This document shows, piece after piece, positions 26,530 to 35,512 of a DNA stretch of 64,000 bases. The notes beneath the pieces were generated by a model. That model searched no databases and was not told the origin of the DNA. It saw nothing but the letters and a program-made list of their open reading frames with translations. Every line of letters begins with the position of its first letter. Position 1 is the first letter of the stretch. The DNA is from an uncultured bacterium (GTDB lineage Bacteria > Cyanobacteriota > Vampirovibrionia > Gastranaerophilales > Gastranaerophilaceae): assembly GCA_902777385.1 (NCBI GenBank), contig CACYTP010000015.1, positions 21,799-85,798 on the forward strand. Direction: 5' to 3'. Position numbers and translations under genes: made by a program.

Positions 26530-28158
26530 TTATGCTTTTCCGTATCTCTGATATAAATCATTGAATTTCCGCAAATCCTCAGATGTTATGCTAGCAGTAT
26601 TACCTGCTGATATTTTTGCCATAACCTCTCTTACTTTATCTTTTATATCATCCGATAATTCTGCTCTTGACATGCGTAATACCATTCTGTTGAAATCATC
26701 AAATGAAACCCGTGGAATATTTTGCATTCCTGCAGCCTGAGCGTTATAGTGTTCAAGAAAATCATCAATTTTTTTATTGCTTATATCAAAATTATCCTGA
26801 CCTTTTATATTTATCCGATTTCTATTATTGCCGTTACGTCTAATCCTTGCGAATAATGCATCCATATTAACGCTGTTGTTACGTCTTGATGGTCTGTTAG
26901 AACGAGACCCCATGCCACTTTCAGCATAATTTTGGTTAATTTGATTTACATCCATTCTTTGAGCGACAAACTGATCACACATTCTTAAGAAATCCCTTCT
27001 TGGTATAGGTTCAATTTTATCAGGGTGCCAAGGATTAGCAACATATATAATGTCATCAGTAATCTTAACGACCGTTATCGCATGATATCCGCCGGCTTTA
27101 GTTTTTCCGTCAGGCCCGTTTTTGGCACATCTTACTGAAAACACAAGTGCATATTCTTTCTCATGCCCTTTATACTTATTCAGCATATTATTCAATCCGG
27201 CTTCTTCGTGCGTTAAATGCGAAATTTCATTGGTACCACTGCCTTTACTCAGAGTATGAGCTGATAACATACCTTGGGATTCCATCTCAGCTCTTGAAAT
27301 GTAACCGTACTGTCCATCATTATATAATTTAAGATTACTATGCTTCTTCTTTCCTGCTACATAAGCATCTGATTTTTGTCCGGTCAAAATAAATCCTGCA
27401 TCCCAGGCATACCCACCATCCATATAATCATTGTTAGATATTCTGTCACGCCCAAATCCACCCTCTGCATTATAAGCATTTTCAGAAACACCAGTATTTC
27501 TCAATGTTTGGGCAAGTTCTGCACGATAACTTTCCATAGCAAGTTCTAATGCAATTACTTCAATATCACCACTTGAATAACTCTGTCCTGCCAGATTTCT
27601 CGCTTTTTCAATAGCTGCCGCCGTTATCTGGTATGTTCCGGTTATTTCACACTTATTACCCAGCCCTTTTGCCTCGAAGTTCTTTCTTACTGCAGCAGCT
27701 CCCGGAAGTTTTATTGTAAAAGAACCATCAGAATTTAATGTTACATTTTTTCTCAGAATTTCCTGACCATGTCTTGTATTTCTTATCGCATTTATCTCTG
27801 CAAGATAGAAACAATCACCTCTATGTCCTTGATTTGAAGTGTCTATTACACCATTAGGATTGTTCAAATTACTATTTGCAGAAGATGAAGTTCCTCTAAA
27901 GCTAAACCTTTCATTTATAGCAGCATAATCTATATTTCCAATATAATTTCTGTTTCCACTCACAGTAGACACAGACTCTTCACCAATAACCCTTGTATTT
28001 CCTACACGACGTCCTAATTGAAAATCATAATCAGGTTTCCTTGCCGCAGGTACCATAACTACGGGTTTATTATTATTTCTTGTTTTTGCTTTATCGCTCT
28101 TAACAACACCATTCTGACCAAATATATGTCTGATAATATTGCCATCAATTTCTGCCAT
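26530..28158 (-). CDS. Calpain-like (C2) cysteine protease with SFRG motif
   Basis: 542 aa. The catalytic set of clan CA calpains is readable: Cys116 in NQGHRGDCFYLAEINAI, His359 in GGYHAITVV and Asn375 in VANPWHP. The spacing and the QGxxGDCF signature match C2 peptidases. SFRG occurs at 86-89, just before the protease domain. A C-terminal region (about 410-542) is basic and then helical. There is no signal peptide. SD GAGGAT before ATG. Substrate and location are unknown; bacterial calpain homologues are sparse and often secreted or surface proteins. Confidence 0.82.
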   Translation of the reverse strand: MAEIDGNIIRHIFGQNGVVKSDKAKTRNNNKPVVMVPAARKPDYDFQLGRRVGNTRVIGEESVSTVSGNRNYIGNIDYAAINERFSFRGTSSSANSNLNNPNGVIDTSNQGHRGDCFYLAEINAIRNTRHGQEILRKNVTLNSDGSFTIKLPGAAAVRKNFEAKGLGNKCEITGTYQITAAAIEKARNLAGQSYSSGDIEVIALELAMESYRAELAQTLRNTGVSENAYNAEGGFGRDRISNNDYMDGGYAWDAGFILTGQKSDAYVAGKKKHSNLKLYNDGQYGYISRAEMESQGMLSAHTLSKGSGTNEISHLTHEEAGLNNMLNKYKGHEKEYALVFSVRCAKNGPDGKTKAGGYHAITVVKITDDIIYVANPWHPDKIEPIPRRDFLRMCDQFVAQRMDVNQINQNYAESGMGSRSNRPSRRNNSVNMDALFARIRRNGNNRNRINIKGQDNFDISNKKIDDFLEHYNAQAAGMQNIPRVSFDDFNRMVLRMSRAELSDDIKDKVREVMAKISAGNTASITSEDLRKFNDLYQRYGKA

Positions 28159-28254
28159 ATACTCTTATCCTCATTAATACTTCTTATATTATATAAGTAT
28201 TATATATATAGTATATTTACATGTATAATTTATTTTTTTACAAAAATTAATAAC

Positions 28255-30888
28255 TTAATATAATCTTTTAAGCTCATATTTTAATTTTGAAGCTTTATTT
28301 GGGTTTCCTTGAACCTTAACTTTAAATATTTCAAGCTGATTTTTATTCGCTTCGATTTCCGGTATTTTATTTATTTTGTCCATATATAAATCTTTTGTTT
28401 TTTCCGGTCTTAGAACAATCTTTGTAACAACAGATAAAGGTAAAAATAAAACTTTAATACCTTTCTGAGCATTTTTATTATATTTACCCCATAAATAGAA
28501 TTCAGCAGCCTGAGTATCCATATTATATTCACCCTCAAGAAATGTTGCTAAAAATCTGTGATGCGAATATACGTTTATATATTCTATTTTTTCGTTTCTC
28601 ACATCAAAGGTGCCATGCAAATCAGCTTTTATAATATTTAATTTTTCTTTATTTATATGTATAACATCCGGCAAAGAAAATTTTATTTGATGCTTTTTAG
28701 ATTTATTAATTATAAATTCCCTGTTACCAAGTTTTGTTAATGCTCCATCTTGTATATTAAATTCAGTATGAGCATAGATTTTATCTAATTTATTTTTAGT
28801 AATCAGGTGCGTATTTACGTTTGCATACCCCATAACCTGATTTTGAAGATTTAAAAGCATATCTGCAGCTCTATTTGAATCAATGTTATGTGCAGAGAAA
28901 TCAATATCCGAAGATTTTGTCGGAATATAGAAAGTTCCTTTTGCCGAGAGAGTACCGTTTGCAAACTTTATATCAGGCATATCAAAAATTACATTATCTT
29001 TCTTCAAACTTCCTACAAGATATAGATTTTCCATGACAACACGACCATAAGTAATTTTATCAAGCTTTATTGTTCCATGTTCTACAATCCAGTCAATCTT
29101 TTTTGTTTTTTCAGGTAACTTTACATGGAAAACGTTTTTTTTACGTTTATTCTGCTCAAGAGTAAATTTTTCCAGATATAAATCTAAATTATGGATAGTA
29201 ATTCTGTTCTTAAAATGGTTATCAAGATTTATAAATCCCCTGTAAATAGCTTTGTTATAAGTACCATCTGCTTCGATTTCCATAATTTTTTCATCCGCAG
29301 ACACTTTCGCTGATTTTATATAAAAATCTTTATAGTATGAATTTTTAAGACTGAAATTCCCCGTTACAATTTCTTTTGGATAATAATATGTTATATTGCC
29401 GTTAAAAGTCCCACCCTTGACATGTCTGCCAAAAGAACCCGTCAAGGAAACAGGTGCATCACCATCTGTCTTCCCGGTGATATATTCAAGATGAAATTTA
29501 TTGTTTTCTCGTTTTAAAAGTCCGTTACCGCTTATAATTGCATCGATTTTGTCATCTTTTTTAACTACCGAGTAATCAAAAGTCTGAAGAAACATATTAT
29601 CTCCATCCTTGAGAGTCCTGCCGTAAACCCGGCGTCTGTCTCCAAGTAATCCTAAATCACAACCCCTGTAATACACATTTGCACCAATCGGGATTTTAGC
29701 CCAATACTCAACAAGCGGCTTTTGATTATGAACTACATATTTAATTGATAAGTTTATACGGTTTGTTACATCGGCATAAGGAACATACTTTTGAGCAAAT
29801 TTACTGCCAACTTCCGATTGAACATGTCCAACAACCATCCTGCTTTTATCAAACATACTTACTGCTTTTACATCACTATATACTTTTTCATGACCAAAAA
29901 GCCCGACAGAACTTGCATACATATTATCGCCATTAAACTTAAATCTTACATCAGGAAACAAAACAGGAATTGAAAATTTTACAGTTTTTGCAGACAAATT
30001 TGTTGTATGTATATCTCCAAAAATTCCTTTATTATTTACTTTCAAATCAAAATCTGCAAATCCGCCAAAATCATAAAAATTTTCAATAAAATTCTTTTCA
30101 TTTGGCTTAAAATGCTTCATTGTTGCAAGGAAAGCAACTTTTATTAATCTTACAGAAACCCCTTTTGCTTTTACATCAAAATCAAAATTTTTCTTATTAT
30201 CAGCAAGTTTCCCTGATAACCGAACTTCTACCTCCCCAATTCTTACACCAAAATTTTCTGCTCTGACAGTATTATTTTTCAAGCTAAGATACCCCCTGCT
30301 ACCCAGCTTTATACTCTTATTCATTTTCCTTGAATAAAGCTTTGCATCTGTATCAATAATAAATTTGTCATTATACGGAACAATATTGAACTTACCTATT
30401 AACAAATTTATTCTGTCTTTCTGATTATCTTGCAATACAATGTCAGATTTTCTTACATTAATATAAGGTAATTTCTCAACAGAAAAAGTTTTATTTTTAT
30501 TTTCTTTAAAGCTAAAATGAATACCCTCAAATACAGGCTTATCAAAAAATAAATACCCTATTGATACGGAATTTGGTCTGATTTTAAAAGATTCAAATTT
30601 TAATATGATATCTTCACCGATAATGAATGAGTTTTTATTTTTGTCTGACAGGTTAACATGCTCAATATGCAGATCAGATGACATATCAGGATATGTTGAA
30701 AGTTTTAAATTATGAATATCTGAATGAACTCCGATTCTTCTCAACATCAAAGCACTAACTTTAGTTGAAAACCATTTTGAATTACACACAAACGGCAATA
30801 AACATAAAAAAGAAAAATAAACAACTGCAATAACAAGCAGGATGGTAAAAACCATAAATAGAGCTATTTTTCTTGCATTTGTTTTCAT
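28255..30888 (-). CDS. AsmA/DUF3971-like membrane-anchored protein
   Basis: 877 aa. One N-terminal membrane anchor (about 9-33) is followed by a very long, beta-rich periplasmic region with repeated amphipathic strands (GNITYYYPKEIVTGNFSLKN, SARGTFY-like segments) and a C-terminal stretch typical of AsmA-like proteins (LEGEYNMDTQAAEFYLWGKY). Members form elongated grooves and are linked to phospholipid or outer-membrane lipid movement, which fits a diderm cell. The expression signal is a near-perfect leaderless promoter. The family call is by architecture, so TamB- or AsmA-type cannot be separated. Confidence 0.75.
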   Translation of the reverse strand: MKTNARKIALFMVFTILLVIAVVYFSFLCLLPFVCNSKWFSTKVSALMLRRIGVHSDIHNLKLSTYPDMSSDLHIEHVNLSDKNKNSFIIGEDIILKFESFKIRPNSVSIGYLFFDKPVFEGIHFSFKENKNKTFSVEKLPYINVRKSDIVLQDNQKDRINLLIGKFNIVPYNDKFIIDTDAKLYSRKMNKSIKLGSRGYLSLKNNTVRAENFGVRIGEVEVRLSGKLADNKKNFDFDVKAKGVSVRLIKVAFLATMKHFKPNEKNFIENFYDFGGFADFDLKVNNKGIFGDIHTTNLSAKTVKFSIPVLFPDVRFKFNGDNMYASSVGLFGHEKVYSDVKAVSMFDKSRMVVGHVQSEVGSKFAQKYVPYADVTNRINLSIKYVVHNQKPLVEYWAKIPIGANVYYRGCDLGLLGDRRRVYGRTLKDGDNMFLQTFDYSVVKKDDKIDAIISGNGLLKRENNKFHLEYITGKTDGDAPVSLTGSFGRHVKGGTFNGNITYYYPKEIVTGNFSLKNSYYKDFYIKSAKVSADEKIMEIEADGTYNKAIYRGFINLDNHFKNRITIHNLDLYLEKFTLEQNKRKKNVFHVKLPEKTKKIDWIVEHGTIKLDKITYGRVVMENLYLVGSLKKDNVIFDMPDIKFANGTLSAKGTFYIPTKSSDIDFSAHNIDSNRAADMLLNLQNQVMGYANVNTHLITKNKLDKIYAHTEFNIQDGALTKLGNREFIINKSKKHQIKFSLPDVIHINKEKLNIIKADLHGTFDVRNEKIEYINVYSHHRFLATFLEGEYNMDTQAAEFYLWGKYNKNAQKGIKVLFLPLSVVTKIVLRPEKTKDLYMDKINKIPEIEANKNQLEIFKVKVQGNPNKASKLKYELKRLY

Positions 30889-30894
30889 AAAAAC

Positions 30895-30923
30895 ATGATA
30901 ATTTTGACAATTCTCAATGTCAA
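30895..30923 (-). promoter_or_regulatory. Leaderless promoter of the AsmA-like gene
   Basis: Minus strand TTGACA (30923-30918), 17 nt, TATCAT (30900-30895), then 6 nt to ATG 30888; no SD. Confidence 0.75.
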
Positions 30924-30966
30924 GCTGTAATACACGATTATTAAGCTTTTTGACTATACATTGAAA

Positions 30967-31122
30967 CTATTTATAAGATTGCTCAAGTTTATTTTTTATA
31001 AGTTTTAATTCATCTCTTGTAAGATACGCTGCAAATCTTGAAAATTCATACATTGCATCCTCATAGGAATACTGCCGTCTTTCAACTTTTTGTATCCATT
31101 CTCTAACTTCTTTTGTAATCAT
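30967..31122 (-). CDS. 51-aa helical protein of unknown function
   Basis: A complete small gene: ATG 31122 with AAGGG 7 nt upstream, then 51 codons and TAG. The product begins MITKEVREWIQKVERRQYSY and is strongly charged and helical throughout (FAAYLTRDELKLIKNKLEQ). No signal peptide or membrane segment. It lies downstream of secF on the same strand, past a hairpin at 31142-31171. The good SD and coding-like composition support it as real. Role unknown. Confidence 0.65.
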   Translation of the reverse strand: MITKEVREWIQKVERRQYSYEDAMYEFSRFAAYLTRDELKLIKNKLEQSYK

Positions 31123-31141
31123 ATTTCAACCCTTATATTTA

Positions 31142-31171
31142 AATAGGGGTTAGTATTCGCTAACCCCTATT
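31142..31171 (-). terminator. Hairpin after secF
   Basis: AATAGGGGTTAG (31142-31153) pairs perfectly with CTAACCCCTATT (31160-31171). The T run is short on the minus strand and longer on the plus strand, so it may attenuate rather than stop secDF transcripts. Confidence 0.6.
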
Positions 31172-31195
31172 GTTATATTTTTTGTCTTACTATAT

Positions 31196-32185
31196 TTACA
31201 AAGCTTTTGCTTTTGCTAATTTTTTACTGTCCTTGTCTTCCCATATTGATACAAGAACCGTACAGAAGAAGATACTTGACCAAGTACCAACGATTACACC
31301 GATAATCATTGCCAAAACAAAATCTCTCGTAGTTACACCACCAAAGAAATACAATGCCAGCAATGTTATCAATGTTGAAAATGAAGTATTAATACTTCTT
31401 GTTAATGTTTGATTAACAGAAGCATTAACAATTTCTCCAAAAGACATTTTCTTTGAATAATATCTTAAGTTTTCACGAATACGGTCAAATGTAACGATTG
31501 TATCATTAATTGAAAAACCAATAAGAGTAAGTATTGCAGTAATGAATAAACTGTCAACTTCAACACCGCAGAATATTCCTAATAATGCAAATACTCCGCA
31601 TACAAATAATGTATCATGACATAATCCTAAAATTGCCGCCAAAGCATAGGTAAATTTAAATCTTATCGTTAAATAAATTACCATACCCAATATTGCAACA
31701 ATTAACGCCATAGATGATTTCTTAAACAATTCTTTACCAAGTGTAGGTCCAACCGAAGTAACTGACATCAATTCAGAATTAGGATGTGCCTTCGCTATAA
31801 CTTGTGTAATTTTATTTTCTGTATTAGTTTCTTCACTGATAAATTTTGTTCTTATAGAAATTATATTTTTCAAGTTTACATTTGTTTTCTGATTTTCAGC
31901 ATTTGCATGAATAATCTGTATGTTAGGATTATCAATGCCTGCTTTTGCGAGTTCTGTTCTTAATGTTGCCAATTCCTGATTTGCAATATCTTCCTGAACT
32001 CCATATTGCAAGATTGTACCACCTGTATAATCAATACCGACTTTCAGCGGTGAATGATTTTTTACTGCTCCGTATATAAGCCCTAATGTTCCCGGCAAAA
32101 GTAATATTGCGGTAACACAAAGCCATACGAATTTGTATTTTACAATATTTATAAGATTTCTTGATGTTATTTCGTTAGCTGTCAT
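31196..32185 (-). CDS. secF: Protein translocase subunit SecF
   Basis: 329 aa. One N-terminal membrane segment, a periplasmic domain with VGIDYTGGT, then five membrane segments including SVTSVGPTLGKEL and IGFSINDTIVTFDRIREN. SecDF uses the proton gradient to help pull secreted proteins through SecYEG. ATG 32185 has GAGGG 8 nt upstream; ATG 32200 is also in frame but its SD would be only 3 nt away. The 32200 start lies 5 nt after the secD stop. Confidence 0.95.
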   Translation of the reverse strand: MTANEITSRNLINIVKYKFVWLCVTAILLLPGTLGLIYGAVKNHSPLKVGIDYTGGTILQYGVQEDIANQELATLRTELAKAGIDNPNIQIIHANAENQKTNVNLKNIISIRTKFISEETNTENKITQVIAKAHPNSELMSVTSVGPTLGKELFKKSSMALIVAILGMVIYLTIRFKFTYALAAILGLCHDTLFVCGVFALLGIFCGVEVDSLFITAILTLIGFSINDTIVTFDRIRENLRYYSKKMSFGEIVNASVNQTLTRSINTSFSTLITLLALYFFGGVTTRDFVLAMIIGVIVGTWSSIFFCTVLVSIWEDKDSKKLAKAKAL

Positions 32186-32205
32186 TTCTGTTTCCCTCAT
32201 ATTTC

Positions 32206-33516
32206 CTAGTCCAAAATACCAAAACGTGCATTTTCACGTTTAGTTTCGGTAGCTTCATAAGCTTTTCCTATTTCAGACTTCTTCAAACCAAATAATGCCG
32301 GATATTTTAATTCGCCAGTACCGAATATTAAGTGCATAAAGTTCTTTGTAATAGTAATAGCACTAAACATTGATATTATTACACCCATTGCAAGTGTTAG
32401 TGCGAACCCTTTGACAACACTTGAACCAAAATAATACAAGATTAAACACGCAATAATTGTTGTCATATTAGAGTCTAAAATACTTGTCCATGCTCTGTCA
32501 AAACCTGAATTAATTGCAGTAAACAAATTTCTGCCGGCTCTTAATTCTTCTTTCATTCTTTCAAAAATCAATATATTTGCATCAACCGCCATACCTATAG
32601 AAAGAATGAAGCCTGCAATACCCGCAAGTGTAAGAGTTACAGGAATTGCTTTAAATAATGCAAATAACATTAAACTATATAAAATAAGTGCAATATCGGC
32701 AATAACCCCAGGGGCTCTGTACATAAATATCATAAATAACATTACAAAACCTAACCCGATAATGCCTGCGAATTTTGATTTTGCAATACTATCAGAACCC
32801 AATGTAGCACCTACGGTATTTTCTTCTACAATCTTTGCAGGAACAGGCAATGCACCTGCATTCAGCAGATTAACCATTTCCTGAGCTTCTTCCATAGAAA
32901 AGCCACTATCACCCCCGCCGGTAATCTGAGCATGTCCGCCATAAATTGCCTCATTTACTCTAGGAGCAGACTGTAAATCTCCGTTAAAGAATATCGCCAT
33001 TTCTTGCCCTACAAGTGCCTTTGTAAGTTCAGCAAATTTCTTTGAACCTTCGGAGTTGAATTCTAACGATACTACCCATTGTCCTGAAGAATCAGTAGTA
33101 AGCTGAGATTTTGTTAAATCTCTACCTGTCAAATCAGCGTCAAGCCAAATTCTGTTTCCGTTTGCATCAGTTCCCGGCTTTTTAAATTCCAATTGGGCAG
33201 TTTCACCTATATACGTTTTTGCCTTTTGCAAATCTGTTTCTCCAGGGATTTCAACCATTAATCTGTTTTCACCAACACGTTGAACAACAGTTTCTGATAC
33301 CCCGAGTTTATTTACACGATTTTCAATAGAAAACTGTAAAGTATTCATTACATCATCTGTAATTTGCGGAATTGCTTTTGTAGTCTGTGCTTCTAATACC
33401 AACCTTGAACCGCCGGCAAGGTCTAATCCTAATTTTGTCGGTTTTGTGCAGATAACAAATATTGAAGCTATTGCTATCAATACGATTGCCCAAAACATAA
33501 TAATTTTGTTTTTCAC
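32206..33516 (-). CDS. secD: Protein translocase subunit SecD
   Basis: 436 aa. KLGLDLAGGSRLVLEA and RVNKLGVSETVVQRVGENRLMVEIPG are SecD P1-domain signatures. Six membrane segments include SIGMAVDANILIFERMKEELR. The P1 head is of the short form, so the protein is smaller than the roughly 600-aa E. coli SecD. GTG start with GGGAG 7 nt upstream. It lies 55 nt after dapA and directly before secF. Confidence 0.96.
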   Translation of the reverse strand: MKNKIIMFWAIVLIAIASIFVICTKPTKLGLDLAGGSRLVLEAQTTKAIPQITDDVMNTLQFSIENRVNKLGVSETVVQRVGENRLMVEIPGETDLQKAKTYIGETAQLEFKKPGTDANGNRIWLDADLTGRDLTKSQLTTDSSGQWVVSLEFNSEGSKKFAELTKALVGQEMAIFFNGDLQSAPRVNEAIYGGHAQITGGGDSGFSMEEAQEMVNLLNAGALPVPAKIVEENTVGATLGSDSIAKSKFAGIIGLGFVMLFMIFMYRAPGVIADIALILYSLMLFALFKAIPVTLTLAGIAGFILSIGMAVDANILIFERMKEELRAGRNLFTAINSGFDRAWTSILDSNMTTIIACLILYYFGSSVVKGFALTLAMGVIISMFSAITITKNFMHLIFGTGELKYPALFGLKKSEIGKAYEATETKRENARFGILD

Positions 33517-33571
33517 TTTTTTCTCCCTTTATATATTAGTCTAATTTTATTTAAAATATAGTTTCATCGGA

Positions 33572-34480
33572 TTAACCAACAGGGCTAATTGATGTTTCGT
33601 ACCTGTCTATTACAGAGAAAAGTTCTTCTTTTTCATCTGCTGTAAGCTCGACAAGCGGACGTCTTACATAATCCTCTATAATTCCGAAATGAGCAAGAGC
33701 CGCTTTCACCGGAACAGGATTTGGTGCCATAAAAAGTTTTTTAAATGCAGGATACAATTTTTTGTGCATATTTAATGAAGCTTTTACATCACCTGTTTTG
33801 AAATTTCTAATCATTGATTTCATATCTGTGCCAAGTATATGAGAAGCTACTGATACAACCCCGTAAGCACCAACAGAAAGCATCGGCAGCGTAAGGCTGT
33901 CATCACCTGAATAGATTGCAAAATCTTCAGGACATATCATCTTCATCTCTGTGACAGCATCCATATCGGCAAAACTCTGTTTTATGCCCACTATATTATC
34001 ATATTTTTCCGCAAGCTTCTTTACTGTCTGCGGCTGCATATTTACACCAGTTCTGCCCGGAATATTATATATGATAACAGGCAAATTTGTTGACTCGGCA
34101 ATTGCTGAAAAATGAGATATCATACCGCTCTGTGAAGGTTTATTATAATATGGAACCACAGATAAAATTCCGTCAACCTCTTCCTTTTCAGCCCATTTCG
34201 CAGATGTTATTGCAGTATCGGTACAATTCGAACCTGCATTCATTATAACTTTTGCACGATTTCTGTTAGCTCTTTTTATCGTACTTAACAGTTCAAATTC
34301 TTCTTCATGAGTAAGAGTAGGACCTTCCCCTGTTGTTCCGGCAACAAGAAGAGTATCAGTTCCGTTATTCACAAGATGTTCCGTCAAACTTTCGGCTTTA
34401 TTAAAATCGATTTCCCTCTTTGAATTGAACGGTGTAACCATTGCCGTAATAATTTCACCTGCATCAAATCTCATTACCAT
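33572..34480 (-). CDS. dapA: 4-hydroxy-tetrahydrodipicolinate synthase
   Basis: 302 aa TIM-barrel. GTTGEGPTLTHEEE, PYYNKPSQSGM, the YNIPGRTGVNM tyrosine region and the Schiff-base lysine in IVGIKQSFADM are present. It condenses pyruvate with aspartate semialdehyde in the lysine/diaminopimelate pathway, supplying the cell wall made by the mur block. GAGG lies 5 nt before the first ATG; a second ATG two codons on is also possible. No other dap genes are adjacent. Confidence 0.96.
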   Translation of the reverse strand: MVMRFDAGEIITAMVTPFNSKREIDFNKAESLTEHLVNNGTDTLLVAGTTGEGPTLTHEEEFELLSTIKRANRNRAKVIMNAGSNCTDTAITSAKWAEKEEVDGILSVVPYYNKPSQSGMISHFSAIAESTNLPVIIYNIPGRTGVNMQPQTVKKLAEKYDNIVGIKQSFADMDAVTEMKMICPEDFAIYSGDDSLTLPMLSVGAYGVVSVASHILGTDMKSMIRNFKTGDVKASLNMHKKLYPAFKKLFMAPNPVPVKAALAHFGIIEDYVRRPLVELTADEKEELFSVIDRYETSISPVG

Positions 34481-34646
34481 ATATACCTCTTTCCCTTATC
34501 AACATTTATCATCTATATTATACTATAAAGAAAAAGTCTGAACTTCAATTATTAAGTTTATTTTCATTACATTTAACATGGTTTTTGTTTATCAATTGAA
34601 TTTTATCAGGTATATTAAGATTAATTTCATATACATTTGATAAATG

Positions 34647-34674
34647 TTGATATACTTAAAAATTTGGGTATAAA
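34647..34674 (+). promoter_or_regulatory. Leaderless promoter of the matrixin-like gene
   Basis: TTGATA (34647-34652), 16 nt, TATAAA (34669-34674), then 6 nt to ATG 34681; no SD. Confidence 0.7.
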
Positions 34675-34680
34675 TATTTT

Positions 34681-35508
34681 ATGGAAAATTTACTGAAATA
34701 CATTCGTTCTTCGTTCAACTATACCCATTGGATAGATACCAAAAATGATGTCGTTAACCCTAAATTACAGCTTTTAGATTACGGAATTTACAATGTATTT
34801 GTCACACCGGTAGATATAGACGGGTATCAAAATAAACTTGAACACTATTCAAATATACTGCAAAAAGCTTTGAACGAATGGTCTAATGCTTTGAATGGCA
34901 AAATAAAATTCAAAGTCGTTTTTTCATTACAGGGAGCAGATATAAAACTATACTGGATAAGATCAAAAAGAGAATACGCAGCCAGACAAAATTGGGATGA
35001 AAATACAATACACAAAATGCCGGTTGTTAACATGGGAATTGTAGATATAGAAGGTAAACCATATTCAGACAATGAATTATACCATCTGTGTCTGCATGAA
35101 TTTGGGCATATACTCACACTCGGACACAGTCCTAATCCTGAGGATTGTATGTGCGGAGGCGGCACTTGGAACCCATATTTAACCGATAATGATATATTTG
35201 TTCTCAGATTGATATATTTTTTAGGTTCAGGAGTTTCTTACACGGATAAAGAGGAATATATAAAAGCAGAAGTTCAGAAATTTCTAAAAAACAAATCGAA
35301 TGATAAAATAATCCAAAATTCCAAAGCTCATATAAAACAAACAAAAGCCGAAATTGCTGTTGATTTACTGTCAAACTTAGAAACTATAGAAGAAATTGCA
35401 AAATACAGACTTACACTGCAGCACATATCACTTGATGAAGCTGCAAAAAAGCATTTTTCAAAGCCTCAATATATATTACCTGCTGAGGTTTCCGAACAAC
35501 TTACATAA
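34681..35508 (+). CDS. Matrixin-like metzincin metalloprotease
   Basis: 275 aa. HEFGHILTLGHS at 139-150 is the full HExxHxxGxxH metzincin zinc motif (His139, His143, His149, catalytic Glu140). It is preceded by the strand LYWIRSKREYA and followed by the CMCGGG turn, where a metzincin Met-turn is expected. The 125-residue C-terminal part is helical and charged. There is no signal peptide, unlike most matrixins, so it is either cytosolic or exported by a non-Sec route. It ends 4 nt from the convergent gene at 35513. The call rests on the motif. Confidence 0.78.
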   Translation: MENLLKYIRSSFNYTHWIDTKNDVVNPKLQLLDYGIYNVFVTPVDIDGYQNKLEHYSNILQKALNEWSNALNGKIKFKVVFSLQGADIKLYWIRSKREYAARQNWDENTIHKMPVVNMGIVDIEGKPYSDNELYHLCLHEFGHILTLGHSPNPEDCMCGGGTWNPYLTDNDIFVLRLIYFLGSGVSYTDKEEYIKAEVQKFLKNKSNDKIIQNSKAHIKQTKAEIAVDLLSNLETIEEIAKYRLTLQHISLDEAAKKHFSKPQYILPAEVSEQLT

Positions 35509-35512
35509 AGTG

